DNA of 64,000 nt from JAHFDS01 sp964593795 (GCA_964593795.1 CAZQJC010000228.1:19555-83554), one strand, 5' to 3'; numbered from the stretch's first letter, positions 35,966-43,155 are shown. Notes: generated by a model not told the origin, from the letters alone. A program made the numbers and translations.

Positions 35966-36526
35966 GTGCCGGCGCACTTCGAGATCCGCGCGGACTTCGA
36001 TCGCGACACGATCGTGGTCTACCAGGCCTACAACCGGCAGATCGCGGAGCCCGCGCTGGCGCAGCAGAAGTTCGTCGCGCCTTTCTCGTTCAACCGGATG
36101 ACCTGGATCAAGCCGTCGTTCCTGTGGCTCATGGAGCGAAGCGGCTGGGGCCAGAAGGCCGGGCAGGAGTGCACGCTCGCGGTGCGGATCACGCGGCAGG
36201 GCTGGGAGTCGGCGCTGTCGCAGGCCGTGCTGACGGAGCACGAGGTCGACGGCGCCGGCGTGCTCGTGCAGTGGGATCCCGAGCGCTCGCTACGCGGCGA
36301 GAAGCTCGGCCATCGCGCGATCCAGGTCGGAATCAGCCGATCCGTGATCAGGCAGTACGTGGACGAATGGATCGTTTCCATCGCGGACCTCGACCCGCTG
36401 GTCCGGAAGCTGCGCGACCTGCGCAAGACCGGCGAGCACGACGCTGCCAAGCGCCTGCTGCCGCCCGAGCGTGTCTACCCCGTCAGTCCGGCGATCGCGC
36501 GGAGGCTGGGCATGACGACTGGATGA
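35966..36526 (+). CDS. DUF4291 family protein
   Basis: 186 aa from GTG at 35966 with GGAGGT 11 nt upstream; an ATG-initiated version beginning near 35936 would add a few Cys/Arg-rich residues. Sequence features HFEIRADFDRDTIVVYQAYN, FVAPFSFNRMTWIKPSFLWL, MERSGWGQKAGQE and LAVRITRQGWESAL are the defining conserved blocks of DUF4291, a widespread family of unknown function that typically has these Trp/Arg-rich motifs. The length is right for the family. It lies within the accessory block between the kinase pair and the 36.7-kb att copy; a defence or phage-related role has not been established. Confidence 0.88.
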   Translation: MPAHFEIRADFDRDTIVVYQAYNRQIAEPALAQQKFVAPFSFNRMTWIKPSFLWLMERSGWGQKAGQECTLAVRITRQGWESALSQAVLTEHEVDGAGVLVQWDPERSLRGEKLGHRAIQVGISRSVIRQYVDEWIVSIADLDPLVRKLRDLRKTGEHDAAKRLLPPERVYPVSPAIARRLGMTTG

Positions 36527-36971
36527 CACATCGGAATGGAGAGCGCGTCGCGCGCGCCTTCGGTCGGCCGAGGAGGCCGCAGACAGCTTGGCAAGGGCGT
36601 CCTCCGTATGGAGCTTGGTCACCAGTCCACGACTGAGTTGGGTAGCCTGTAGACGGGCTCGCCGGTCCTTGGTGCGAGAGCCGGGAGTCGAACCCGGACG
36701 CCTTGCGGCACCGGAACCTAAACGCGGGCAGAGCGACCGTGGCGCCAGTGGTTTAGCGGGGTTGGCGCGTCAGCGGACGCCCGAAAACGACCCGAATCGA
36801 CCCATTCTGGATCCTGGATCCACTATCCCGCTGGACGCCGCGCGAGCCCAGTGGGCGAGGGCGGTGGCGGATGCGCTGAGCGAGGTGACCGCGCGCTGGG
36901 AGCGAAGCGGCGACACCGGCGAGCTGAGGCGCGCGCTGCTGGAGATCCTCCGCGCGCTCGGGTGAGATCGA
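36527..36971. other. Intergenic stretch with att copy and gene debris
   Basis: No convincing intact gene. It holds a 19-nt match (36533-36551) to the start of the conserved hypothetical gene at 38719 (shared frame RNGERVARA), so it looks like a relic of the same family. It also holds the 56-bp tRNA-Leu copy and a plus-strand frame ending at 36965 whose last 45 residues (AARAQWARAVADALSEVTA...) look helical and protein-like but lack a start independent of the tRNA copy. CATTCTGGATCC occurs here (36803-36814) and beside the integrase end (42211-42222). Confidence 0.5.
36667..36722 (-). repeat. Left attachment-site copy (tRNA-Leu 3' half)
   Basis: 56 nt identical to 42272-42327. It covers the tRNA-Leu sequence from the TTTAGG of the anticodon loop through the T-arm, acceptor strand and CCA. 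The 5' half of the tRNA is replaced by unrelated sequence, so no tRNA can fold. Confidence 0.92.
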
Positions 36972-36988
36972 TATCCGAAAAGTGGATA
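36972..36988. promoter_or_regulatory. Palindromic operator TATCC-N7-GGATA
   Basis: TATCC (36972-36976) and GGATA (36984-36988) flank GAAAAGT, 9 nt before the GTG start of the winged-helix gene, in an AT-rich patch (GATATCC...GGATAATATC). Position and symmetry indicate an autoregulatory operator overlapping the promoter or ribosome-binding region. Confidence 0.6.
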
Positions 36989-36997
36989 ATATCGGGT

Positions 36998-37810
36998 GTG
37001 CTCTCGTTCCTGGTGACCTCTCGCGCACGCCGACGCCTCCTGGTGCTCCTGTGGGACGAGGGCAAGCGGGGCTCCGCCGTCGACCTGGCCGAGGCGGCGG
37101 GCGTCGGCTTCGCGAGCGCCTACCGCGAGCTGAAGGCGATGGTCCGCCACGGCCTGGCCGTCACCACACGCGAGGCCGGCCGCGACGTGTACCGGGCCAA
37201 CCAGGACCACCCCGAGCACGACCTCCTGCGCCGCCTCGCTCGCAGCAGCCCAGCGGCGCCGCCGCCGGACGATCGCAGCGCACGTCAGCTGCGCCGTGCC
37301 CTCCGGGACCTCGGTGCCCCGCTCCCGGTCGAAGGCGGCGCGCGAGCCACGTCGGAGAGCGTCGAGATGACGCTGGTGGCAGGCGTCAAGCTCGCCCGCC
37401 GCGACCCTACCGTCGCCCGTGTCCTCCCGGTGTGCTTCTGGAAACAGCGCGACCGCCTCGACCCCGATCGCCTCGCCGACGCGGTCCGGGTCCAGGGCGA
37501 GCGCCAGGCGACGGGCTTCGTCCTCGCCCTGACAGCGAAGCTTTCGGGTGACCGTCGCTTCGCCCGCTGGGCCCCGGCCTTCCGCGATCGCCGCGTGACC
37601 GCCGTCAGCGACTTCTTCGAGCTACCGAGCAGCAAGGCCGAGCGCGGCCTCGCCGGGCGCCGCACTCCGGCGCTGGCGCGAGCTTGGGGCTTTCGTCTGA
37701 ACATGGACCTCGCCACGTTCGCATCGACGTTCGAACGCTTCGCCCCACGGTCTGCACCCCGACAGACGCGGTCGAAGCGGATCAGTCGCACTGCTGGGTC
37801 GCGGCGATGA
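36998..37810 (+). CDS. Winged-helix DNA-binding protein with unrecognised C-terminal domain
   Basis: 270 aa from GTG at 36998 (VLSFLVTSRARRRLLVLLWD); the open frame starts earlier but the upstream part is Gly/Arg-rich shadow and overlaps the operator. Residues about 8-75 are an ArsR-like winged helix (SAVDLAEAAGVGFASAYRELKAMVRHGLA ending in a TTREAGRDVYRANQDHP wing), like those linked to nucleotidyltransferase-type antitoxins. Residues about 120-255 (VEMTLVAGVKLARRDPTVARVLPVCFWKQRDRLD..., DFFELPSSKAERGL) form a conserved-looking domain I cannot name. It likely represses its own transcription through the upstream palindrome. Its end overlaps the convergent zinc-ribbon gene by 29 nt. Confidence 0.78.
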   Translation: MLSFLVTSRARRRLLVLLWDEGKRGSAVDLAEAAGVGFASAYRELKAMVRHGLAVTTREAGRDVYRANQDHPEHDLLRRLARSSPAAPPPDDRSARQLRRALRDLGAPLPVEGGARATSESVEMTLVAGVKLARRDPTVARVLPVCFWKQRDRLDPDRLADAVRVQGERQATGFVLALTAKLSGDRRFARWAPAFRDRRVTAVSDFFELPSSKAERGLAGRRTPALARAWGFRLNMDLATFASTFERFAPRSAPRQTRSKRISRTAGSRR

Positions 37811-38717
37811 CGCGGCAGTCGCGACACAGGAAGAACAGCGTCTGGACGTAGGCGTTGTCCACGAACCCGCGAGGGTCGGTGCAGTCGTCGGCGATGGCGG
37901 CCAGGAAGCGCATCGGCAGCTCGCACGCTGAACAGACCAGTGGCGGAAACGCTCCTTGCACGGACCACGGCTCGCCACCCACTTGATGCCGGGGCTCGAC
38001 GCACTCGGGGAACAGTGCCTCGATCTCCCCGCGGGGAACTCGGCGCCCGCTCGGCAGCGTCACCGGCCGCGCATCGTCGTCGTCGTCGAAGTCATACAGC
38101 ACGTGGCCGAGCCGCAGATTCTCCAGGCGGACGAGGAACTGTTGGTCCGCCGACAACGGTCGCAGCACCGCAGCGCGAGCCGGGAAGAATCGAGGATAGT
38201 TGGCGTAGGGGAAGTCATCCCCTTGCCACTCGCCGTCGTTCTCCAGGATCTCGATACCGCTGTCGCGCAGCGCGTAGGCCAACTTGAGCGGCCCACACCT
38301 CCAGCAGTAGAGGAGCGGGACCGCGGTGCCGAGGTCGACGAGCCCGAGCCGTGAGTCCCGATGATCGAGCCGCGCGAACTGCAGCAGCGGCTCGTCGCAC
38401 GAGGGACACGTCGTCCCTTGGATCTCCTGAGGCCCACAGAAGACGTGTCCCTGATCCTCGCTGCCAGCCGCGTAGTCGAGCCAGTAGCCCTGCGTGATCG
38501 CACGGGGGACGATCACCCGTCGTCCGGCGTGGGCATCGTCGTGGCGCGCGATGGCGGCCTCGCGATAGTGCCGCGCCTGCGGGTCTACCGTCGCCGAACG
38601 CTTCGTGCCACACGCCGCACAGTTCCAGGTGAACTCCACCGTCGTGCCCACGATGGCCAGGATACCCACGATCCTTCCCGGCGCGCACTCGCACGGGCTC
38701 CTGAGATCAGCGAGCAT
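37782..38717 (-). CDS. Zinc-ribbon-rich hypothetical protein
   Basis: 311 aa from the ATG at 38717 (MLADLRSPCECAPG); a second ATG sits at 38720. Earlier in-frame sequence is Ser/Arg-rich and lies antisense to another gene, so it is rejected. Four Cys pairs are visible: WNCAACGTKR, GTTCPSCDEP, LLYCWRCGPL and LVCSACELP, plus LFFLCRDCRV at the end: a multi-zinc-ribbon layout suggesting nucleic-acid or metal binding. No catalytic motif or family name is recognised. Its start codon overlaps the start region of the divergent gene at 38719. Located inside the integrated element. Confidence 0.72.
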   Translation of the reverse strand: MLADLRSPCECAPGRIVGILAIVGTTVEFTWNCAACGTKRSATVDPQARHYREAAIARHDDAHAGRRVIVPRAITQGYWLDYAAGSEDQGHVFCGPQEIQGTTCPSCDEPLLQFARLDHRDSRLGLVDLGTAVPLLYCWRCGPLKLAYALRDSGIEILENDGEWQGDDFPYANYPRFFPARAAVLRPLSADQQFLVRLENLRLGHVLYDFDDDDDARPVTLPSGRRVPRGEIEALFPECVEPRHQVGGEPWSVQGAFPPLVCSACELPMRFLAAIADDCTDPRGFVDNAYVQTLFFLCRDCRVIAATQQCD

Positions 38718-38718
38718 C

Positions 38719-39174
38719 ATGTCGGTGATCTGTTTCGAGCTCGAACGGAATGGAGAGCGCGTCGCTCGCGCTGGGATTCCCGGACACGCCGTCCTCAGCG
38801 CCACGTTCACCTGGGTGAGATCCCGGCGGGGAGTGAAGCCACCGGCCCGCGTCCGCAAGGAGCTGACCTTCGGTCTCTCGGGCTTGGACAGCAACGTGCC
38901 GCCGGGTGAGCACGTCGGTTGGGCGGGCGGCCCGATGGAAGTAGGAGACGAGTTCGTGCTGCGCGTCGTGGACGCCGACGCGGCGGACCCGCCCGTTGAC
39001 GGCAGGCGACGAAAGCGTCGAGATCCGTCCGATGCCGAGATGCTGCGCCTGCTTCGGCGCAACGAGGAGGGGCTCGTCCGGGACCTCCGCGAGATCCGAC
39101 GCAAGCTCCGCAAGCTGGAGGGCACCGCCGGCGGTCCACCCGCTGGCAAGAAACGGCCACGTGCTACCCTCTAG
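38719..39174 (+). CDS. Conserved hypothetical protein
   Basis: 151 aa from ATG at 38719 (MSVICFELERNGERVARAGI). The N-terminal 100 residues have a beta-rich pattern (NGERVARAGIPGHAVLSATF, TWVRSRRG, LTFGLSGLDSN, VGDEFVLRVVDADAADPP) that I recognise only as a recurring hypothetical family (residues of form FEL-x-x-NGE-x-V-A-x-A-G). The C-terminal 50 residues are charged and helical. The start overlaps the divergent zinc-ribbon gene's start codon region by a few bases, so at least one start may be misjudged. It is followed after 2 nt by the antitoxin gene. A 19-nt relic of its start lies at 36533. Confidence 0.7.
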   Translation: MSVICFELERNGERVARAGIPGHAVLSATFTWVRSRRGVKPPARVRKELTFGLSGLDSNVPPGEHVGWAGGPMEVGDEFVLRVVDADAADPPVDGRRRKRRDPSDAEMLRLLRRNEEGLVRDLREIRRKLRKLEGTAGGPPAGKKRPRATL

Positions 39175-39176
39175 GC

Positions 39177-39410
39177 GTGAGCGAAGCTACCGCCCGCCTG
39201 CTTGAAGAGGCTCTTCAGCTCGACGTGCGTGAGCGCGCCGAGCTGGCCGCCGAGCTGCTGGCGAGCGTCGACGGTGAGGCCGACGCCGACGTGGACGCCG
39301 CCTGGGCCGCCGAGATCGAGCACCGCGCACGCCGCGCCCTCTCGGGTGCATCCGCGGGCTCGCCGTGGTCCGACGTGCGCGCGCGTATCGAAGCCCGCCG
39401 CGGACGATGA
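39177..39410 (+). CDS. Addiction-module component, antitoxin-like
   Basis: 77 aa from GTG at 39177. It matches the putative addiction module component pattern: helical LLEEALQLDVRERAELAAEL then LASVDGEADADVDAAWAAEIEHRARR, with the WA-x-EI-x-x-R motif typical of RelB/ParD-like partners of ParE toxins. It overlaps the following toxin start by ATGA (39407-39410), the classical coupling of toxin-antitoxin operons. Intact, but its toxin is frameshifted, so it may be a free antitoxin. Confidence 0.87.
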   Translation: MSEATARLLEEALQLDVRERAELAAELLASVDGEADADVDAAWAAEIEHRARRALSGASAGSPWSDVRARIEARRGR

Positions 39411-39714
39411 CCAAGCGCCTCATCGTTGACGCGGAGGCGGAGGCCGAACTGGCCGCCGCCTTCGACTGGTACGAGAGCCAGCGCGAGGGCCTCGGCATCG
39501 AGCTGCTCACATCGCTCGACGAGACCCTGGCCGCCGTGGTCGAGCGCCCCGACTCCTTCCCAACCTACGCTGCACACCCGTCACACTAGGCGCCCGGAAG
39601 GCCCTGGTCCATCGCTTCCCGTACGCGGTGGTCTTCCTCGAACGTCCCGACGAGATCCGCGTCCTCGCGTTCGCGCACGGTCGCCGCCGTCCTGCCTATT
39701 GGCGCAAGCGCTAG
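39407..39714 (+). pseudogene. Frameshifted ParE/RelE-family toxin
   Basis: From ATG 39407 the product starts MTKRLIVDAEAEAELAAAFD and has the ParE WYESQREGLGIELL helix, then reaches a stop at 39587-39589 (AAHPSH*). In another frame from about 39580 the missing C-terminus continues: TLGARKALVHRFPYAVVFLE ... VLAFAHGRRRPAYWRKR, stop 39712-39714. Together they make a complete, correctly sized (about 100 aa) ParE toxin interrupted by a single-base change near 39560-39582. Sequencing error and programmed frameshifting are alternatives. Confidence 0.85.
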
Positions 39715-39717
39715 CCG

Positions 39718-40743
39718 GTGTCCATCCCCGGCCGGGCGGCCGCGCTGGAGGTGGTGGACGGCGCGCAGGGTGACCTAGCCGACGCGGTCCGACACGCCCT
39801 GGGCGCGCCGGGCGTTCGCATCGGGAAGACCACTGCGCCCTGGATCGCGGCTGCTCGTGCGAGGGCGCCCGGCGAGGACGACGCCGAGGTCGAACGCGCC
39901 CACCCCAAGCTCGGCCCCGGCGCCGGTCTCGCTGGCCGCTTCTCTCACCGCGTGGGTGAGAATACGTGGCAATACCGCGAGCGCGAAAAGACACGCACTG
40001 CGAGGCACAGCTGGCCCATCGTGGACCGCGCTCCCGCAATGCCGCCGGCAGTGCCACCGCTGCACTTGCCGGTGCTACTCCATACCCGGGACCCGGACGG
40101 CGACGACGACTTCTGGAACCCCTCGGTCCTGGTCGCAGGCGGCGATCCCGCGTTGATCCGCTGGTCGCTGACGCTCTGGCCCTGCTGGAACGAGCCGATC
40201 TTCGCGGAAGGCATCGAGCGCCTCGGCACCAACCTCGACTGGAGCCAGGCGAGCTGGGCCGATCGCCACTATCTGGATCCCCTCGTCGAGCCAACGACGC
40301 CCCTCCGCCCGATGGCCTTGCTGTTGCTCGCGATTGGGCTCGCAGCCAAGGAGCCCGGCCAGTCCGGTCTCGCGATCGATGCTCTCATCGCCGCGATCGA
40401 GGAGGGCCGCCTCGATCCCGATGCGATGGCCGACTGCATGGCGTCGCTCCTGCCCACCGGCCTCATCAAGGCCGCTCGTTGGGCCGCAACCTTGGGTCAG
40501 GTCGCCCGTGCCTCCCCCACGCACGGCGTGCTGGTCGCCAGGGTGATCCAGGGAATGCTGCGCGGTGATCCGAAGCAGGCCCGCCGCGACATCGGCGGTC
40601 TCTTGGAATTGCTGCGAGAGCTGCTGGTTGAGCACTCGATGCCACTCCGGGCGAGCGCCGCAATCGCCTATCTCCAACCGCTGGTCGGCAGTAGCAAGAC
40701 CGGCAAGCTAGCCGCCGCCCTGATCGCGCTCTGTCCCAGGTAA
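39718..40743 (+). CDS. Truncated DUF6493-like helical-repeat protein
   Basis: 341 aa from GTG at 39718, 3 nt after the toxin. The segment with GDLADAVRHALGAPG, APWIAAARARAPGEDDAE and HPKLGPGAGLAGR, then the helical repeats PALIRWSLTLWPCWNEP and MALLLLAIGLAAKEPGQSGLAIDALIAAIEEGRL, resembles the C-terminal part of DUF6493-type proteins, which are normally far longer (many hundreds of residues). The N-terminal majority is missing, so this is probably a broken gene whose residual start is fortuitous. Family assignment is from memory of the pattern, moderately sure. Confidence 0.55.
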   Translation: MSIPGRAAALEVVDGAQGDLADAVRHALGAPGVRIGKTTAPWIAAARARAPGEDDAEVERAHPKLGPGAGLAGRFSHRVGENTWQYREREKTRTARHSWPIVDRAPAMPPAVPPLHLPVLLHTRDPDGDDDFWNPSVLVAGGDPALIRWSLTLWPCWNEPIFAEGIERLGTNLDWSQASWADRHYLDPLVEPTTPLRPMALLLLAIGLAAKEPGQSGLAIDALIAAIEEGRLDPDAMADCMASLLPTGLIKAARWAATLGQVARASPTHGVLVARVIQGMLRGDPKQARRDIGGLLELLRELLVEHSMPLRASAAIAYLQPLVGSSKTGKLAAALIALCPR

Positions 40744-40823
40744 GAGATGTCGGGGGCGCGCTCACCCGGCTGCATTGATTGAGGGGCTTGGAACAAAGCG
40801 GCGAGTCAGGCGTCCTATAGGGT

Positions 40824-41003
40824 ATGCAGCGGGTCCTGGCCTGGGCGGTCTTGCTAACCTTGGGTGCCTTCGTCCTGCGAGCCAGGCTCGACAACGCTGA
40901 GGCGATCGCCTACTTCGCTAGCTTGAGGCACGACGCCGAGCGAGCCGAGGAGCGGGCGCGACGGATCGAGGCCCGGCTCGTCATGTGCGAGGCCCGGAGA
41001 TGA
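40824..41003 (+). CDS. Small membrane-anchored protein
   Basis: 59 aa from ATG at 40824: MQRVLAWAVLLTLGAFVLRA (one predicted transmembrane helix) then a charged helical tail (HDAERAEERARRIEARL). Its stop overlaps the start of the next gene (ATGA, 41000-41003), which supports translation of both. Function unknown; such one-helix proteins in phage-like islands resemble lysis accessory (spanin- or Rz-like) proteins, but there is no direct evidence. Confidence 0.6.
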   Translation: MQRVLAWAVLLTLGAFVLRARLDNAEAIAYFASLRHDAERAEERARRIEARLVMCEARR

Positions 41004-41299
41004 GGGCCTCGCACCTCGTCGCGTTCATCTTCGCCGTCGGGTTCGGGTCCTATGACCTGGTGCGCTCGGAAATGGCCGCACAAGACGATGGTGAGATCTA
41101 CCGCGAGAGACTTCGGAATGCTGACGAGCGCTACCAGTTGGCGGCCGATCGTTTGGAGAAGGCCGGCTTCAAGTCGCCCGGCTGCGCAACCTTCCCGAAG
41201 GAGAGGTTCAGCCATTGCGCCTGCGGTTTCTGTCGGGGCGAGGTGGCTCGTCAGCTCTGCACCGAGTTTCCCTACGCTTGGTGCGATCTCTCCGAGTAG
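41000..41299 (+). CDS. Exported Cys-rich small protein
   Basis: 99 aa from ATG at 41000, coupled to the preceding gene by ATGA. An N-terminal hydrophobic stretch (MRASHLVAFIFAVGFGSYDL) suggests a signal or anchor. The C-terminal half has six Cys (SPGCATFPKE, HCACGFCRGE, QLCTEF, WCDLSE). No family recognised. The pair of small membrane genes sits between the truncated DUF6493-like gene and the integrase. Confidence 0.65.
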   Translation: MRASHLVAFIFAVGFGSYDLVRSEMAAQDDGEIYRERLRNADERYQLAADRLEKAGFKSPGCATFPKERFSHCACGFCRGEVARQLCTEFPYAWCDLSE

Positions 41300-41319
41300 T
41301 CGACGAATCTAGTCCCTTG

Positions 41320-42408
41320 ATGAGAAGGCAGGCGCGCATGGTGCATCCGAATGCAAGTGGGTGTCCCGCCGGCAGGACTAGCTATTCCATCAGGCGAAAC
41401 CAATCACGAACGGACAGTCGGAGTCGGACGGCGTACACGAGGGCACGGCTGGCGAAGGTGCTGCGCAAGACCGTGACCAAAGAGCTGAGCTGCCTGCGCG
41501 GGCTCGCGCGGTGGTGCGTCGAGAAGGGCTACCTGGCGACGCTGCCGGTGATCGATGCGCCGCCGCGGAAGGCCACCGGGCAGGCGTGCAAGGCGCGCAA
41601 GCTGAAGCGGCAGCCGGTCGAGCTGCTGCCCGACGAGGTGTCCGCGATCCTCGCGGCGCTTCCGGAGCGGTCGCCTCGGCGGGTCGCGGGCTCGGTGTAT
41701 CCCGTGCGCGCGTACTTCATCGTCGCGTGGGAGACGGGGCTCAGGCCGGGGACGCTCGACGGGCTGAGGGCACCGGAGGACTACAAGCGCGGGGCGGAGT
41801 CCCTTCGCGTGCGCGATGAGATCGACAAGGGGCGCTTCGCGCGGGAGTTGCCGCTCACGGACGCGGCACGCGCGGCGCTGGATGCCAGCTGCCCGGACGA
41901 GGGACTCCTCTTCGGCAGGCACGGCGGGCGGCGGCACATGCTGCGCGAGGCGGCCGAGCGGGCAGGGCTACCAGCGGAGAAGGCGGCCCTGGTCTCGCCC
42001 TACGACTTCCGGCACGCGCGGGCGACCGACCTCGTGGCCGACGGGCGGAACATGCCGGGCGCGATGTTCCTGCTCGGGCACAAGCACGCCTCGACCACCT
42101 CGCGGTACGTGCACGGCTCGTGGACGCTCGCCGAGAAGGCGCTGGCGGCGGCCACGCGGATCGCGCAGCCGGAGGTCGCGCCAGAGGTCGCGTCGGAGAC
42201 CCCCGAGCACGCCATTCTGGATCCTTTCTGGATCACATGCGGGCATCCGCATGAATCGCGATCGCGTAACCCCTTGGTGCGAGAGCCGGGAGTCGAACCC
42301 GGACGCCTTGCGGCACCGGAACCTAAATCCGGCGCGTCTGCCAGTTCCGCCACTCTCGCGTGGTGGGGCGATCCTAGGCGGGCGCCCGCGGCGCGTCCAC
42401 TGCTGTAG
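41320..42408 (+). CDS. Tyrosine recombinase/integrase, N-terminus possibly lost, C-terminus reads through tRNA
   Basis: About 362 aa from ATG at 41320; the frame opens at 41215 but overlaps the previous gene. The catalytic region is clear: box I ETGLRPGTLDGL (Arg), SPYDFRHARATDL (box II, with Tyr in place of the first His), LGHKHASTTSRYVHG with nucleophile Tyr. The N-terminal arm and core-binding domain is short (LSCLRGLARWCVEKGYLATLP), so the front may be truncated. After about 42230 the frame runs through the attachment site and tRNA gene before the stop at 42406-42408, so the natural end is presumably shifted. It acts at the tRNA-Leu site. Confidence 0.85.
   Translation: MRRQARMVHPNASGCPAGRTSYSIRRNQSRTDSRSRTAYTRARLAKVLRKTVTKELSCLRGLARWCVEKGYLATLPVIDAPPRKATGQACKARKLKRQPVELLPDEVSAILAALPERSPRRVAGSVYPVRAYFIVAWETGLRPGTLDGLRAPEDYKRGAESLRVRDEIDKGRFARELPLTDAARAALDASCPDEGLLFGRHGGRRHMLREAAERAGLPAEKAALVSPYDFRHARATDLVADGRNMPGAMFLLGHKHASTTSRYVHGSWTLAEKALAAATRIAQPEVAPEVASETPEHAILDPFWITCGHPHESRSRNPLVREPGVEPGRLAAPEPKSGASASSATLAWWGDPRRAPAARPLL
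42275..42359 (-). tRNA. tRNA-Leu(TAG), CCA encoded
   Basis: Minus strand, 85 nt including CCA (TGG at 42275-42277 on plus). GCGAGAG acceptor pairs with CTCTCGC. The anticodon stem CCGGA/TCCGG has loop TTTAGGT (anticodon TAG), there is a long variable arm (TGCCGCAAGGCGT) typical of class II tRNA, and the T-arm is CCGGG-TTCGACT-CCCGG. Its 3' part is the att site of the adjacent element and the integrase lies immediately beside it. Confidence 0.95.
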
Positions 42409-42477
42409 GCCGGTGAGCAACGCAGGGGCGTCTTCGCGCGACTGCCGGGCGCGTCGCGGTAGGGGTATCCTCTGGGC

Positions 42478-43155
42478 ATGAGGCGGCTCGCGGTCCTCGT
42501 CCTCGCCGTAGCCCTGGCGGGCTGCGCACCGGCGGTCGGCGGCGGGCTCGGCCTCCTGCTCGTGCTCGTCGGAGGCATTGCCCTCTTGCGCACGGCGCGT
42601 GCCGGCGCGCCGCTCCAGTGCGGCGGCACCGAGACGCCCTACTGCGACGGCGGCGTGGTGCGTCGGCACTGCTGCCCCAGCGGCGCGAAGTGCAACTACC
42701 GCAGCGCCCCGTACACCGACTGCGGCCAGGGCCTCTGCGCCCCGGGCGGGGACCGCGGCCGCTGCCCGGCGCCCACGACGTTCGTCTCGCCCGCGAGGAG
42801 CGAGCAGGCGTGCAAGGAGACGAGCGGCTCGTGGGAGCTCGCGTGCCTCGACCACAAGGTCACGCGCGCGTGCATCCCGCCCGTGCCGACGAATTTCTCC
42901 GGCCCCGCGCGCAACGCGCCCTATCGCACCTGCGGCGGAGATCGCTGCACCACGCACGCGCTCATCGAGGAGTGCCTGGTCGAGAAGAGGCCGGGCGCGC
43001 GCTGCAGCGGCGACTGGCGCAAGGTCTGCTTCGGCGGCAAGGTCCGCGAGCGCTGCGTGCCGAGGGACCTCGGGCAGCCGCTCGAGGGCGCCACCTACGT
43101 CACCTGCGCCGACGGCTCCTGCGCGGTCGGCACGGAGCGCTCCGCCTGTCCGTGA
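42478..43155 (+). CDS. Cys-rich lipoprotein
   Basis: 225 aa, ATG at 42478; signal MRRLAVLVLAVALAGCAP (lipobox LAGC), followed by a second hydrophobic segment (GLGLLLVLVGGIALL). The body is unusually rich in Cys (about 20), arranged as repeated short disulfide-like units (YCDGGVV..HCCPSGAKC, ACLDHKVTRACIPP, RTCGGDRCTTH, VCFGGKVRERCVP, VTCADGSCAVG), suggesting a compact, protease-resistant exported protein. No named family. Its stop overlaps the GTG start of the ferritin-like gene, so the two are co-translated. Confidence 0.78.
   Translation: MRRLAVLVLAVALAGCAPAVGGGLGLLLVLVGGIALLRTARAGAPLQCGGTETPYCDGGVVRRHCCPSGAKCNYRSAPYTDCGQGLCAPGGDRGRCPAPTTFVSPARSEQACKETSGSWELACLDHKVTRACIPPVPTNFSGPARNAPYRTCGGDRCTTHALIEECLVEKRPGARCSGDWRKVCFGGKVRERCVPRDLGQPLEGATYVTCADGSCAVGTERSACP

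Larger units (their letters stand above)
36667..42327. mobile_element. Degenerate integrative element in tRNA-Leu(TAG)
   Basis: A 56-bp perfect direct repeat (36667-36722 and 42272-42327) flanks 5.5 kb. The right copy is the 3' part, from the anticodon loop to CCA, of an intact tRNA-Leu gene; the left copy is the displaced original 3' end. A tyrosine recombinase gene abuts the tRNA, the standard layout for tRNA-integrated islands. Cargo: winged-helix regulator, zinc-ribbon protein, conserved hypothetical, addiction module with broken toxin, truncated DUF6493-like gene and two small membrane/Cys-rich genes. The broken genes suggest the island is decaying, and mobility is doubtful. Confidence 0.83.

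Noticed and set aside
36667..36722. Possible second tRNA-Leu gene
   Set aside because: The 56 nt stop at the anticodon loop and the upstream sequence cannot complete the cloverleaf.
36588..36965. 125-codon plus-strand frame across the left att copy
   Set aside because: Its middle translates tRNA sequence (EPGVEPGRLAAPEP). The last 45 residues look protein-like, but no independent start is visible, so I describe it only as intergenic debris.
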